Assembly: GCF_007744255.1 (NCBI RefSeq)
Contig: NZ_CP036267.1
Span: forward strand, 5,902,001 to 5,966,000
From: Thalassoglobus polymorphus
GTDB taxonomy: Bacteria; Planctomycetota; Planctomycetia; Planctomycetales; Planctomycetaceae
Direction of reading: 5' to 3'
Length of the DNA stretch: 64,000 nt
Shown: in pieces, positions 17,234 to 26,815 of the stretch
Position numbering within the stretch: the first letter of the stretch is position 1
How the letters are laid out: the number at the start of each line of letters is the position of its first letter
Notes under the pieces: generated by a model
The model's database searches: none
What the model saw: the letters and a program-made list of their open reading frames with translations, nothing else
Told to the model about the DNA's origin: nothing
Translations under genes and position numbers: made by a program

Positions 17234-20200
17234 TTACAGAATGCTGAACTCATCCAGATCGGTAGCGAATCCACCAATGGAGCCGTGCTTCATTGTTTGG
17301 GTGAATTGGTCCAACCATTCTTGCGGTGGGACTCCGTAAGGCCGAAATTTTTCTGACAATCCGGTCTCTTCGCGATGCAGGAAGGCCCGATGCGCTCCCA
17401 ACCGGGATGCGATAGGCGATTCGATCAAATTGCTGGAGTCGGCCTGATTCATTTGCATGGCGACACGAAGTTCGAACTCTTTCATTGTGTTTCGGCTGAA
17501 GCAACGCTCGACATTGTTGTACGAATCGCACCAGATCACGAAATGAATCCCGAAGATTGGTCCCTCTGTGAGCAGGTTCGAGAAAAGTTTTCCCGGGTCC
17601 GCCGGTTTCTCCTCCGCAGAGCTTCCGAATCCTCCCAGTCCGTAGTCGTCTTCGACTTTGCGCAGGTCGCGAAACTTGGCGATGTTGTGGATGAGGACGA
17701 AGACAGGAGGGTGTTGGTCGTCTGGGTTTTCCGTTCTGCGTTCCAGTTCTGCAGTCAGAGATTCCAATGACTCTGCTGCTTCTCGGGGGGTGACATACTG
17801 AGTGGCAGTGGGCAGGCTGTTCAAGATTGTTTTCCACTGCTTCGCTTCCTCCGTTTCGGGAGGATTCCCATCAAAGAGGTGGAGCGTCGGAAATGTTGGT
17901 TCGGCAGAACTGGAGGCTGCGAACGTGATTGCCGCAGAGGTTAAAATTCCGGTGGCTGTGAGGGAATCCTGTCCGACGACGAGAAGATGGCTTCCGCTTT
18001 GGCGATGGAATTGAATCGCTGTGGGTGGTTGAATTTCAACGGCATCGCCCAGCCAGATCGTCGGGGCGGGCAGAGGGTTTTCTCTTGTCGAGAAGGTCTC
18101 TCCCAGCTTCTGGAGTTCTTGGTTGACGCGCAGGTCGGACGGAATGTTTCCTTCAAAGACGATCGGTGGATCGCTTTCAATTCCAAGGCGTTCCGTCTTC
18201 TTATTCAAGGTCTCCAGGTATTCGCGACGCTCCTGATCTCCCAGCCAGCCAATTTGAAACGGATGGTTTCCTTGCATCATTCCGTTGGCATCGTTGTAGA
18301 TCGCTTCTCCCGGACGTGTGAGGAGTCGGGCTGCAGTGTTCTCTTCGCTGAGAATCAAATGTGCATCGGATTCGCTGCACTGCAAAGCGACACGCACCGC
18401 AACTTGCCCCAAGGTTGTCCGCGCTAAAGAGTACGCCCCACCGAGGGTTTGTGATCCGAGAATCACATGGACACCAAATGCACGTCCTTGCCGAACCAGA
18501 CGGTCCAACAGTTTTGAAGCGGTGTCGCTGAGTTTGTCATCTTCAATGAAGAATTCCTGGAATTCATCGACAATGAGCAAGATGCGAGGCAGAGGAGTGT
18601 TCGGATTCACATCACGAAACCCAGCCACATCCTGTACGCCATGCCGGCGAAACAATTCACCACGTTCTTCGAGGACTTGATCGAGTCGTTGTAACGCACT
18701 CACACCGAATTCGCGGTCACTTTCAATCGCGATCACTTTCGCGTGCGGCAAATGGCTCGTTGCGTAATCTTTGAATTCGACTCCTTTCTTGAAGTCGATC
18801 AGGAAGAAATTTACTTCATCGGGACCGTAATGCAGCGCCAGGTTGGTAATCATGATGTGCAAAAAAGTCGACTTCCCGGAACCGGTTTTTCCGGCGACCA
18901 ACATATGTTGGGAAGTTCCTTTACCCAGTCGCATCGTTTGCAACTTGGTCGCTCCCGCCCGGCCCAAGGGGATTTCGAGTTCGTGTCGCGAATCCCGGCT
19001 CCAGATTTCACTTGGTTGAGGAGCGATTCGGTCAAAGGAGACTTCCACTCGCCGTGCGTCTTTGGATGCCTCTCCCACCATCTTGACGATGGACGTAAAC
19101 TGAACCGGTTCAGGAGGAGGATCAAGACTAATCGGCCAGGGAGCCAAGGCGGGTTCTGTCGCATGAAAATTCTCATCCCGCCACTCGTAGCTGGTCATGT
19201 GGGGGACAAGGTCGGTCAATTCGAAATTGTTCGGCAGCGGTTTCGTGGGGTCCATGTTCATCAAGGTGTAAACCCCGCACCGTGGTCCGCTATTCACGAT
19301 GCTGACCAATCGACGTGCTGCAATCTCGCTGAATTTTGCCGGGAAATCGCTGATGACGAGAACATGATACGGCTCTGCCACTTCTCCGGCAGACTCGTTG
19401 TATTCTTCAATCGTTTGAAATTCGTTTCGCAAGTAGGTTTGGAAGACGTTCTCCATATGCTCTGTTAAATCTGCCAGACGAGCTTCAATCTGTCCGGTCT
19501 CCGTCCAGATTCGATTTGTCACCATTAACTCATCGTAGTCTGCAAGGTGCATGAAGCCGCCAAAACTTTCACCCAGGCCGATGGGGTCGATCAACGTGAA
19601 GCGGAGTTTGCCAGGTGGGATCAGTAAGAGCATCCGTAGCATCATCGTTTGCAGAGCATCGATGGCTTGGGTTCGGGCTGTGTGGTTCGGAGACTTGAAC
19701 AACGTGGAGGTCGTTCCGGGGAATTCAACTTGTCCGGGAAGTGAAAACGTTGTTGTTCGAGGGGCGAGTCTCATTTCCTCTGGAATGGCGTCCGGCCAGT
19801 TGTGGAGATCAATGTTTAAACGACCATGTCGGATTCCGCGCGGCATTGTTTTGCTCGGTGACCAGTTCTCCACCGTGATGTCGTTCCAGTCCTGGTTCGT
19901 TGCCTGATCTGCCTGATTGATCGTGTTGATGGTTTCAAGAAATTGATTGCATGACGTTTCCCAGAAACTTTTCAACGAGGTCCAGAGTTCTGTGTTCTGG
20001 CGACTCTGCTCGCTCTGGATTTGATTTAACCGGGATTCAAGATTCTCAATCATCTCGCCCCAGCGTGTTTTCGCTTCGTCTAATCGTCTTTGATGTCCCG
20101 AATCAATTTGCTGAAGCTGTCGATCTCGCTGAGAGATCGTCTCTGCACGTTCTTCTGTGTATTTGGCTTCTTCCTGTTTCAGATTCTCCTGACGTTCGGT

Positions 20201-21388
20201 TTCGATTCCTCGGATGATCTCAGCGTGAGTCGCTTCGTAGCGATTCAGTGCGAGATCACGCTCACGTTCAATGCGTCGTTGCTTTGCATCTCGTATCTTT
20301 CCCTGTTTTTTGAGGTCTTCCTGAACGAGGTTCATCCATTGTGCGTGCGACCATTGTGCGTCGTTGTGAAGTTGTTCAAGCTGGCGAAACAGGTCCGATT
20401 GACGCATTGCGCCCAGCGAATACAGGATTGTCGTCATCAGCAGGCCAGCTACCATGCCCCCGCCGGAAGCGATACCGACCCAACTCGGCTGAAACCTGAC
20501 TCCCTGAACGCCGGCGAGTGAAGGGTCGACAAACATGTAGATCGGGATCGTGGCAATCAAGGTGAAGACTGCGAAGACAGCCAAGCCGCGAAACCCGGAA
20601 AACAGGCGTGGGATGATCAAGGAGCGGAGTGTTTGGAAGACTGAATCAGAGGTTTCGATGATTTTTTTGAATTGCTCAAGAGCTCCGGCAGCTTTCTTGT
20701 AGGCTCTCCCGTGTGGCGGTGTTTCATCGATCGTCCAGTTTCTCTCCTCAGCCAGACTCTTCAACTGCGTCTCAAAAGCGAGCAGAAAACTCTCCTGCTC
20801 TTCCTGTGTTTTCAGTTGAATCGACTCGAACTTTTGGTATTCACGCAGCGGGCTGTCTTCAGCAGAGTCGTCCAGCACCGACGAAACAACCCATTCGCTG
20901 TCTTCGCGTTTTTGTTCGAGTTGCGATGCGGCCTGATCCGCCTGGGCGTTTAAGCTACGAACGAGCATCTCGTAGGAGTTCTGATGTTGTTCAAGTTCCT
21001 TCTGGAAGTGATCGCTCGTGTCGTTGCGAACAGAGAGGTACTCCTCTTCGAGTTGTTTGATTTCTTGTGAGTACCGCTCTTTGGCAGTCTCCAGCTGAGC
21101 TCGAAGGTCGACTTGTTCTGGACTGGGACCGGCTTTTAATTCGGACAATCGCTCTTCCTGTCGCCGTCGTTCAGCGACGTCAACCGCAAAGCGTGTGAGC
21201 AATGATCCGTAGTCAGACATTCGGGCCTCAACCAGTTTTATGTTCTTCTTCCGATTAGAAATGATCGGGGATTGAGAAGGTGAGGGCAACTCTGATTGGT
21301 TTCGATCGGGATGATCGGGCCATTGATGCTCCCTGTTCGATTTTTCGGCGGTCGATTTGCCGTTGCTGAGTAAAGAAGTTGGCTGCAT
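17234..21388 (-). CDS. FtsK/SpoIIIE-domain (EssC-like) three-module ATPase with coiled coils
   Basis: 1384-residue membrane-linked ATPase. Residues 60-175 and 335-470 are long charged coiled coils flanking two membrane helices (about 265-285, GLAVFAVFTLIATIPIYMFV, and 303-330). A first degenerate ATPase-like module (about 560-760, RFTLIDPIGLGESFGGF) precedes the canonical FtsK module: Walker A GKTGSGKST near 832-840, DFKKGVEF, Walker B RILLIVDEFQEF near 937-945, and HVILGSQTLGG. A third degenerate module fills 1170-1384. This order matches EssC/EccC secretion motors more than DNA-translocase FtsK (no gamma domain seen). No WXG100 substrate or other T7SS gene is adjacent. AGAAGG precedes ATG 21388. 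Confidence 0.8.
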   Translation of the reverse strand: MQPTSLLSNGKSTAEKSNREHQWPDHPDRNQSELPSPSQSPIISNRKKNIKLVEARMSDYGSLLTRFAVDVAERRRQEERLSELKAGPSPEQVDLRAQLETAKERYSQEIKQLEEEYLSVRNDTSDHFQKELEQHQNSYEMLVRSLNAQADQAASQLEQKREDSEWVVSSVLDDSAEDSPLREYQKFESIQLKTQEEQESFLLAFETQLKSLAEERNWTIDETPPHGRAYKKAAGALEQFKKIIETSDSVFQTLRSLIIPRLFSGFRGLAVFAVFTLIATIPIYMFVDPSLAGVQGVRFQPSWVGIASGGGMVAGLLMTTILYSLGAMRQSDLFRQLEQLHNDAQWSHAQWMNLVQEDLKKQGKIRDAKQRRIERERDLALNRYEATHAEIIRGIETERQENLKQEEAKYTEERAETISQRDRQLQQIDSGHQRRLDEAKTRWGEMIENLESRLNQIQSEQSRQNTELWTSLKSFWETSCNQFLETINTINQADQATNQDWNDITVENWSPSKTMPRGIRHGRLNIDLHNWPDAIPEEMRLAPRTTTFSLPGQVEFPGTTSTLFKSPNHTARTQAIDALQTMMLRMLLLIPPGKLRFTLIDPIGLGESFGGFMHLADYDELMVTNRIWTETGQIEARLADLTEHMENVFQTYLRNEFQTIEEYNESAGEVAEPYHVLVISDFPAKFSEIAARRLVSIVNSGPRCGVYTLMNMDPTKPLPNNFELTDLVPHMTSYEWRDENFHATEPALAPWPISLDPPPEPVQFTSIVKMVGEASKDARRVEVSFDRIAPQPSEIWSRDSRHELEIPLGRAGATKLQTMRLGKGTSQHMLVAGKTGSGKSTFLHIMITNLALHYGPDEVNFFLIDFKKGVEFKDYATSHLPHAKVIAIESDREFGVSALQRLDQVLEERGELFRRHGVQDVAGFRDVNPNTPLPRILLIVDEFQEFFIEDDKLSDTASKLLDRLVRQGRAFGVHVILGSQTLGGAYSLARTTLGQVAVRVALQCSESDAHLILSEENTAARLLTRPGEAIYNDANGMMQGNHPFQIGWLGDQERREYLETLNKKTERLGIESDPPIVFEGNIPSDLRVNQELQKLGETFSTRENPLPAPTIWLGDAVEIQPPTAIQFHRQSGSHLLVVGQDSLTATGILTSAAITFAASSSAEPTFPTLHLFDGNPPETEEAKQWKTILNSLPTATQYVTPREAAESLESLTAELERRTENPDDQHPPVFVLIHNIAKFRDLRKVEDDYGLGGFGSSAEEKPADPGKLFSNLLTEGPIFGIHFVIWCDSYNNVERCFSRNTMKEFELRVAMQMNQADSSNLIESPIASRLGAHRAFLHREETGLSEKFRPYGVPPQEWLDQFTQTMKHGSIGGFATDLDEFSIL

Positions 21389-21412
21389 CGCAATACCTTC
21401 TAATTCAGACGT

Positions 21413-21490
21413 AGAGCATCTTCTATGCTTGTCGTGCCTGTGAAGCTCACTTCCATGGCTTCATGCCACGAGACTGAACGTCTTTGTCTG
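21413..21490 (-). repeat. Family E palindromic repeat
   Basis: TAGAGCATCTTCTATGCTTG, then GTCGTGCCTGTGAAGCTCAC, then CATGCCACGAGACTGAACG: reverse-oriented relative to 39605-39708. It lies 24 bp upstream of the FtsK-like gene start, inside its leader. Confidence 0.65.
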
Positions 21491-21599
21491 CTGTCATCGC
21501 GGAAGGCCAGTTCTGATCTGACGTCGCTTCTGAGGACGTCCTGTCAAGACAATCCCTAAGAGGTAGAAACGTACAGCCAGCTGGTTTCTCAACGCGCAT

Positions 21600-21635
21600 A
21601 AAAAAACGACCGAATGAAAATGTCATTCGGCCGTT
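21600..21635 (-). terminator. Rho-independent terminator of the TraR/DksA gene
   Basis: A 13-bp stem with one mismatch (arms AACGACCGAATGA and TCATTCGGCCGTT) followed on the minus strand by seven T. It sits 43 bp beyond the TraR/DksA stop codon. Confidence 0.85.
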
Positions 21636-21677
21636 CTTTGTACAGTCTATTGAGAGGGTATCAGTGCGGAACGCAAA

Positions 21678-22076
21678 TCAGTAGCTGAATTGTCTCTCAA
21701 GTTTTTCCGCACAAGAAACGCAGTAACGTGCGTGAGGAATTGCTTTGAGCCGGGTTTTAGGAATCCATCGTTTGGATGGCGGCTTGCCAGCATCTTCACA
21801 CCCCTCACAGATCCCGTAGGTTCCGTCTTCGATGCGTTTCAGGGCGATTTTAATTTCCTGAAGAACTTCCTGGTCACTTTCCATGACTCGGAGAGAAAAG
21901 TCTTGTTCGTATGTTTCGGTTCCAATGTCAGCCATGTGCGTCGGTGTCCGAGAAGTTGAGCTCGTTCCGAGAGCTCCCGAGGACAGCGTTTTAACATCAC
22001 CACGGAGCCGAGATTCTAGAACATTCAAAAGCCCTTTGAATTGTTCCAGATCTTTCTTCTTAAGCATCAGCATCAT
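21678..22076 (-). CDS. TraR/DksA family zinc-finger protein
   Basis: About 132 residues. A coiled-coil N-terminus (LKKKDLEQFKGLLNVLESRL) leads to EIKIALKRIEDGTYGICEGC and a C-terminal C4 zinc finger: CEGC at about 88-91 and CVSC near 121-124. DksA-type proteins enter the RNA polymerase secondary channel, usually acting with ppGpp on rRNA and biosynthetic promoters. The D-x-x-D/A tip residues cannot be aligned by eye. Start codons ATG 22076, 22073 and 22067 cluster after AGG; the longer frame to 22211 looks like leader. The gene is divergent from the sigma factor at 22322, with about 245 bp of shared upstream DNA. Confidence 0.8.
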   Translation of the reverse strand: MMLMLKKKDLEQFKGLLNVLESRLRGDVKTLSSGALGTSSTSRTPTHMADIGTETYEQDFSLRVMESDQEVLQEIKIALKRIEDGTYGICEGCEDAGKPPSKRWIPKTRLKAIPHARYCVSCAEKLERQFSY

Positions 22077-22239
22077 CCTAATAGTTAGGGTTGTGATCTC
22101 ATCAGATGTTGTTGAATTATTCCGATCGCCACGTCCAATTTCAACTTGGAGGAGCGTTTTCGGTGAAATCTTGAGTGAAATCCTCATTCTGTATTTGGAG
22201 TGAAATTGCATTAAATGAACGATTTGACCGAAATTAAAG

Positions 22240-22268
22240 TTGATTTACTGTTACGTTGCGTGTATTGT
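22240..22268 (+). promoter_or_regulatory. Possible -35/-10 promoter of the sigma factor gene
   Basis: TTGATT and TATTGT separated by 17 bp, ending 53 bp before the ATG at 22322. The -10 element is weak. Offered as a guess inside the divergent regulatory space. Confidence 0.25.
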
Positions 22269-22321
22269 GAACGATATGAACGTTGTGAGTTATTGTTAAT
22301 TGCCAATGCAGGAAAATTACA

Positions 22322-23200
22322 ATGAGAGCGATCCTCCCCCAAACTGCCGCTCAGGAGAGCCTGCAAACTCTCAGGGCTATGAAAATCCCCTATATTCCAT
22401 CCACGGAACCGGGGGCTCAAGACTTCGTAGATGCTCTAAATTCAACACCTGAAATGGTGTACAAAAAGACTGAACACACGGGAAACTCAGCTTCTCAGCC
22501 TCAGTTCGTGGGGCAGTTATTGACGATTGAGGGAGAGCAGTGGTTGTTCCGGAGGATGAATGCCCTCAAGCAAAGAGCCATCGAGCAACAGAACAGCCTC
22601 GCTGAGGAGGCACATTCCGTGGCTGAATTTCAGCAGACGCTGCACCAGATTGATCAAGCACGAAACGAGATTGTTGAAGCCAATCTTCGTCTTGTTGCTT
22701 CTCTGGCCGGCAAGTTTTCCCATTCAGGAGCTGAGTTTGACGAGTTAGTCAGTGAAGGGAATTTAATTCTTCTCAACGCAGTCGACAAATTCGACGTGGG
22801 TCGTGGCTTCCGGTTCAGTACATACGCCACGCATGCAATTCAGCGGCACTTCTTTCGCTTCTTGCAAAGAAAGCAGAAACGCAAAAAACGAGAAACCTCA
22901 GTCAATTCGGGGGTTCTTTCCGAAACAACCCCCGAAATCCAGAAGGACGAGCCGCTGGACTGTCATCAGGTCGCTGAAACTTTGCTTTCGCGTTTCGAAG
23001 ACTGCCTCGATGAGCGAGAAGTCGCAATTCTTCGTGATCGATTTGGTCTGAATGACGAAGAGTCGCCAGCGACTTTGAAGGTCGTTTCCGAACGAGTCGG
23101 GCTCAGCAAAGAGCGAGTACGTCAATTGCAGATGCGGGCAATCGAGAAATTACAGGATCTAGCCATTCAACTCAAATTACGCTTAGAGCCGACTTTTTAA
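22322..23200 (+). CDS. RNA polymerase sigma factor, sigma-70 family
   Basis: 292 residues. Regions 1.2/2 include ARNEIVEANLRLVASLAGKF, FDELVSEGNLILLNAVDKFD (the -10 and core-binding region) and GFRFSTYATHAIQRHFFRF. Region 3 is short. Region 4 (about 225-285) contains LDEREVAILRDRFGL and the helix-turn-helix LKVVSERVGLSKERVRQLQM, typical of RpoD/RpoS-like factors recognising TTGACA. The N-terminal 100 residues are variable and lack region 1.1, so this is an alternative (group 2 or 3) factor, not the housekeeping one. AGGA lies before ATG 22322. Its stop TAA coincides with the start of a repeat fragment. Confidence 0.85.
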   Translation: MRAILPQTAAQESLQTLRAMKIPYIPSTEPGAQDFVDALNSTPEMVYKKTEHTGNSASQPQFVGQLLTIEGEQWLFRRMNALKQRAIEQQNSLAEEAHSVAEFQQTLHQIDQARNEIVEANLRLVASLAGKFSHSGAEFDELVSEGNLILLNAVDKFDVGRGFRFSTYATHAIQRHFFRFLQRKQKRKKRETSVNSGVLSETTPEIQKDEPLDCHQVAETLLSRFEDCLDEREVAILRDRFGLNDEESPATLKVVSERVGLSKERVRQLQMRAIEKLQDLAIQLKLRLEPTF

Positions 23201-23255
23201 AGCATCAATCGAGTTGATGTTCAAGTTCTACTTCGTGGTGAACGTTCAGGTCAGG
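23198..23255 (+). repeat. Family A repeat, left part, starting on a stop codon
   Basis: TAAAGCATCAATCGAGTTGA, then GTTCAAGTTCTACTTCGTGG and TGAACG follow the family A left half (TAAAGCATC variant also seen at 61035). The leading TAA is the stop of the sigma factor gene. Confidence 0.5.
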
Positions 23256-23404
23256 AGTGGCGCTGCTGAAGTGGGCTCTGCGTAGAAGAAAAAGAGAATC
23301 CACGAACTTCACCGAAACAAATCTGGTCGCTCCGGGGTTTGATGGGAAAGGTGTGAAACTTTTGATTGAGTTTCAACGCTTTAACCATTTGCCGGAGACC
23401 ATTG

Positions 23405-25264
23405 ATGCAGTACCCGAAAACGACAAGCCTCTTTGCGGTTCTGGTCGTTCTGATTCAGTCCTCGCAGGTCTCGCAGGCACAAACTGGGACGGCACAAACT
23501 GCGACGGTTCCAACGTCCTCTCTGCAGACAGCAGCTGAGGTCGATCGTTTGCTGACTGAGCTTTTGCAGGCGGAGGGAGCAAAAATTGCCCCCGTTGCGA
23601 ACGATGAAGATTTCTTGCGGCGAGTCACTCTCGATCTCGCTGGTGTTGTTCCATCTCCTAAAGATGTGACTCTTTTCGGACTCAACGCTCATGAATCGAA
23701 ACGTGCTCAGATGATCGATTCTCTCCTTGCGTCCGAGGACTTTGGAACTCTGTGGGGAAGCTATTGGCGGGATGTCGTTTTCTCTCGGGCCACTGAGCAG
23801 CGTGCTCGTCTGGTTCGGGCGAAGTTTGAAGCTTGGCTCGTCGAACAGTTCAATGAAAACCGTCCATGGGATGAGATCACACGTGCCCTCATTACCGCAA
23901 CCGGTCTCGTTCAGGAAACCGGCGAAACGGGTTTGATTTTCGCACATACCGGTCAGCCCGAAGAGTTGGCTGCCGAAATCTCTCGTATTTTCATGGGCAT
24001 ACAAATGAGTTGTGCCAACTGCCATGACCATCCAACTGACTCATGGAAGAGGGAAGATTTTCATCAACTGGCAGCTTTCCTCCCCAGGATCACTGTCCGT
24101 CGAGAAGAGCCGAGCGTCCCGTCCAGTTTTGCGGTTCGCTCTCTCGATTCAAGTTCGCGCAGAGGTCGTCGTCAGCTTGATGCTGATCGATTGCTCGAAA
24201 TGTTTGATCGCAATCGCGATGGAGAGTTGGTGAAAAATGAAGTACGTGGACCACTTGCAGAGCGTTTCGACCGACTCCTGCAAAATCTGGATGCTGACAA
24301 AAACAAAAAACTCTCGAAGGCGGAACTCTCATCGATAGGGCAAATGGCGAACAACAATCCGGGTGCGGGGGCCATGGAATATTACATGCCCAACTTGAAC
24401 GATCCTGCATCGATAGGAACGTTGACGCAACCAGTCTTTTTCGTTCCAGAAGTGCGCGGTCCAGAGCTTCGCGACGATGCCGACGACCTCACCCGCCGTC
24501 ACGCTTTAGTTGACTATATTACATCACCTTCGAACCCCTGGTTTGCGAAAGCATTCGTGAATCGCATTTGGGCGGAGATGCTCGGCGAAGGGTTCTACAT
24601 GCCGATTGATGACATGGGGCCAGAACGAGTTGCCATGTTTGAAGAGGTTCTCGACGTCCTCGCAGCTGGTTTTGTTGAAAATGACTACAACGTGAAGTGG
24701 GTCTTCAGAACGATTGCGAACACGCAAGCGTATCAGCGAAGTCTTCAACCACTTGACGAAACAGATTACGTCCCTCCGTTTGCTTCAGCTTCTCCGACTC
24801 GATTGCGTGCCGACCAGATCTACCAATCGCTCGGGCAGGTTCTTGGAACTCCGGGGGGACTTCAGGAATCCGCCGGACGATTTCGCCAGGCGGGTATGGC
24901 TCGTCGCGGTGGACTTGATCGCCGAAAACAGCTCTTCGAGCAAACCTTTGGGGTTGATCCTTCGACCCCCAAGGAAGACATCTTGGGGAACGTGCCTCAA
25001 GGGTTATTCATGATGAACAGCCCGCTTCTCGAACAAATGATTCGAGGAACCGGTGATACCAAACTGGCCAGAATTCTTGAGGATCAGACTGATGACCAAG
25101 ATGCTTTGAGCGAACTTTACCTGTTGGTTCTTTCACGAGAGCCGACAGAGAAGGAATTGAAAATCAATACGGATTACGTCTCCGGCGTTGGGGATCGAAC
25201 CGAAGCTTTTGAAGACATTATGTGGAGTCTGTTGAACTCCACGGAATTTCTCTCGAAGCGATAA
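23405..25264 (+). CDS. DUF1549/DUF1553 exported protein with inserted EF-hands
   Basis: About 619 residues. A signal peptide (LFAVLVVLIQSSQVSQAQ) is followed by DUF1549 (VDRLLTELLQAEG, EDFLRRVTLDLAGVVPSPKD, SFGTLWGSYWRD-like region), a CANCHDH motif near residue 203 that resembles a haem or metal site, and C-terminal DUF1553 (WFAKAFVNRIWAEMLGEGFY, YLLVLSREPTEKEL). Between them lie two EF-hand loops, DRNRDGELVKNE (about 268) and DADKNKKLSKAE (about 296), suggesting calcium control. DUF1549 proteins are always paired in planctomycetes with a DUF1501 protein, as here (64 bp downstream), and are linked to polysaccharide use by genome context only. Confidence 0.85.
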   Translation: MQYPKTTSLFAVLVVLIQSSQVSQAQTGTAQTATVPTSSLQTAAEVDRLLTELLQAEGAKIAPVANDEDFLRRVTLDLAGVVPSPKDVTLFGLNAHESKRAQMIDSLLASEDFGTLWGSYWRDVVFSRATEQRARLVRAKFEAWLVEQFNENRPWDEITRALITATGLVQETGETGLIFAHTGQPEELAAEISRIFMGIQMSCANCHDHPTDSWKREDFHQLAAFLPRITVRREEPSVPSSFAVRSLDSSSRRGRRQLDADRLLEMFDRNRDGELVKNEVRGPLAERFDRLLQNLDADKNKKLSKAELSSIGQMANNNPGAGAMEYYMPNLNDPASIGTLTQPVFFVPEVRGPELRDDADDLTRRHALVDYITSPSNPWFAKAFVNRIWAEMLGEGFYMPIDDMGPERVAMFEEVLDVLAAGFVENDYNVKWVFRTIANTQAYQRSLQPLDETDYVPPFASASPTRLRADQIYQSLGQVLGTPGGLQESAGRFRQAGMARRGGLDRRKQLFEQTFGVDPSTPKEDILGNVPQGLFMMNSPLLEQMIRGTGDTKLARILEDQTDDQDALSELYLLVLSREPTEKELKINTDYVSGVGDRTEAFEDIMWSLLNSTEFLSKR

Positions 25265-25327
25265 CTCGTGATTCAGAATACCTGATTTCCTGCCCATCCC
25301 AACATGCCTTTAACCACATGAGCTATC

Positions 25328-26608
25328 ATGGCGACTTCACTCCACGAATCGATTGCTCTGACAAGGAACCGGCTTAGCCGCCGGCGTTTCCTGCATCATG
25401 TTTCCGCTGCCGGGGTTGCAACTGGAATGCTTGGGTTTCGAGATATGATCTCGTTGCAAGCTGAAGAACTTCGTCGACAAGGCAAATCGATGATCCTGCT
25501 CTGGATGGCGGGTGGCCCCAGTCAGATGGAGACCTTTGATCCCAAGCCGAAACATGCCAACGGCGGGGAGACTCGTGTCATCAGCACGTCGATTCCCGGA
25601 GTGCAAATTTCCGAGCACTGGCCGAGTATGGCGAAGATGATGAACGAGGTCTCTCTGATCCGTTCCATGACGAACAAGGAAGGCAATCATCAGCGAGCTA
25701 CCTATCAGATGCACACCGGTTACATTCCTTCGGGCAGTGTAAAACATCCGGGCATTGGCAGCTGCATTGCTCAACAACTCGCTGACCCGGAAACCGATTT
25801 GCCGAGCGTCGTATCGATTGGACAGACGCAAGGTGCAGGATTTTTGGGGGTCGACTATGAACCGTTCAACGTCAACAGCCCGGGTGAAATGCCACTGAAT
25901 CTGGCGACCTCGAAAACGGATCAACGTTTTTCGCGTCGACTGGGTCTGCTTGGGAAACTCGATGGAGAATTCGCTGCTCGTGGTGCTCAAGCAGAAGTAA
26001 GAAGCCATCAACAGCTTTACAACAAAGCCTCAAAACTTGTTCTCAGCCCACGGACAGAAACATTCGATCTCAGCAAAGAGTCTGAAGAATTGACGCGTGC
26101 TTACGGAGACTCCGATTTCGGTCGCAGTTGCCTGCTCGCTCGCAGGCTGGTCGAATCAGGAGTGACATTTGTCGAAATTCGCTCTAACGGCTGGGACACT
26201 CACCAAGATAACTTTACCGCTGTCGCCAACAAAGCGAATGAGGTTGACCCAGCGGCAGCGACTCTTCTTCAAGATTTGAAAGACCGTGGGATGCTGGACG
26301 ACACACTCGTCGTCTGGACTGGCGAGTTTGGACGCTCACCAAGAGTGAACGCCCGTGGTGGGCGAGACCACTTCCCGGTTGCATTCAATTCCTGGATGGC
26401 TGGCAGCGGAGTAAAACGTGGGCAGGTGATTGGAAGCACATCCAAAGATGGGACCAGCATCGAGGATCGACCTGTTCCCGTTGCTGACTTCCTGCAATCT
26501 GTTTGCCACAGCTTGAACGTCGATGCTGACCACGAAAATATCAGTCCACTCGGCCGACCGATGAAAGTCGTCGATGGTGGTGAACTCGTCGACGAATTGT
26601 TCACTTGA
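25328..26608 (+). CDS. DUF1501 family, Tat-exported sulfatase-like protein
   Basis: 426 residues. The twin-arginine signal LSRRRFLHHVSAAGVATGML marks folded export. The body carries the alkaline-phosphatase/sulfatase-fold signature of DUF1501: SMILLWMAGGPSQMETFDPK, HWPSMAKMMNEVSLIRSMTN, EGNHQRATYQMHTGY, GWDTHQDNF and DTLVVWTGEFGRSP (metal-binding Asp/His positions). Catalytic activity has not been established for the family. It forms an operon with the DUF1549 gene and ends with a UUCG terminator about 210 bp downstream. Confidence 0.9.
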   Translation: MATSLHESIALTRNRLSRRRFLHHVSAAGVATGMLGFRDMISLQAEELRRQGKSMILLWMAGGPSQMETFDPKPKHANGGETRVISTSIPGVQISEHWPSMAKMMNEVSLIRSMTNKEGNHQRATYQMHTGYIPSGSVKHPGIGSCIAQQLADPETDLPSVVSIGQTQGAGFLGVDYEPFNVNSPGEMPLNLATSKTDQRFSRRLGLLGKLDGEFAARGAQAEVRSHQQLYNKASKLVLSPRTETFDLSKESEELTRAYGDSDFGRSCLLARRLVESGVTFVEIRSNGWDTHQDNFTAVANKANEVDPAAATLLQDLKDRGMLDDTLVVWTGEFGRSPRVNARGGRDHFPVAFNSWMAGSGVKRGQVIGSTSKDGTSIEDRPVPVADFLQSVCHSLNVDADHENISPLGRPMKVVDGGELVDELFT

Positions 26609-26670
26609 GTGTCAGCTTGAATCCCAATTTGCGGGGCCAGTTCTGAAGCAAATTCACGATTGATCTGCAG

Positions 26671-26744
26671 AAATATCACAGCATCTTGGGTGGTCGTTTC
26701 CCTCCCCCGGTAACTCACTGGGGGCTAAATCGACACCGAAGACT
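26671..26744 (+). repeat. 74-bp hairpin element, family D, copy 1
   Basis: Contains CATCTTGGGTGGTCGTTTCC, then CTCCCCCGGTAACTCACTGG and GGGC, and ends near CGACACCGAAGAC. It is an inverted copy of 27934-28007. The core is a C/G-rich hairpin, here with weakened pairing. It lies 63 bp after the DUF1501 stop in sense orientation. Confidence 0.7.
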
Positions 26745-26815
26745 CATTCGAAAGATGCTGTAAATAACACCCAAACATTTCCTCCGCGCGACTGCACCTT
26801 GTCGGTGCAGTGGTG

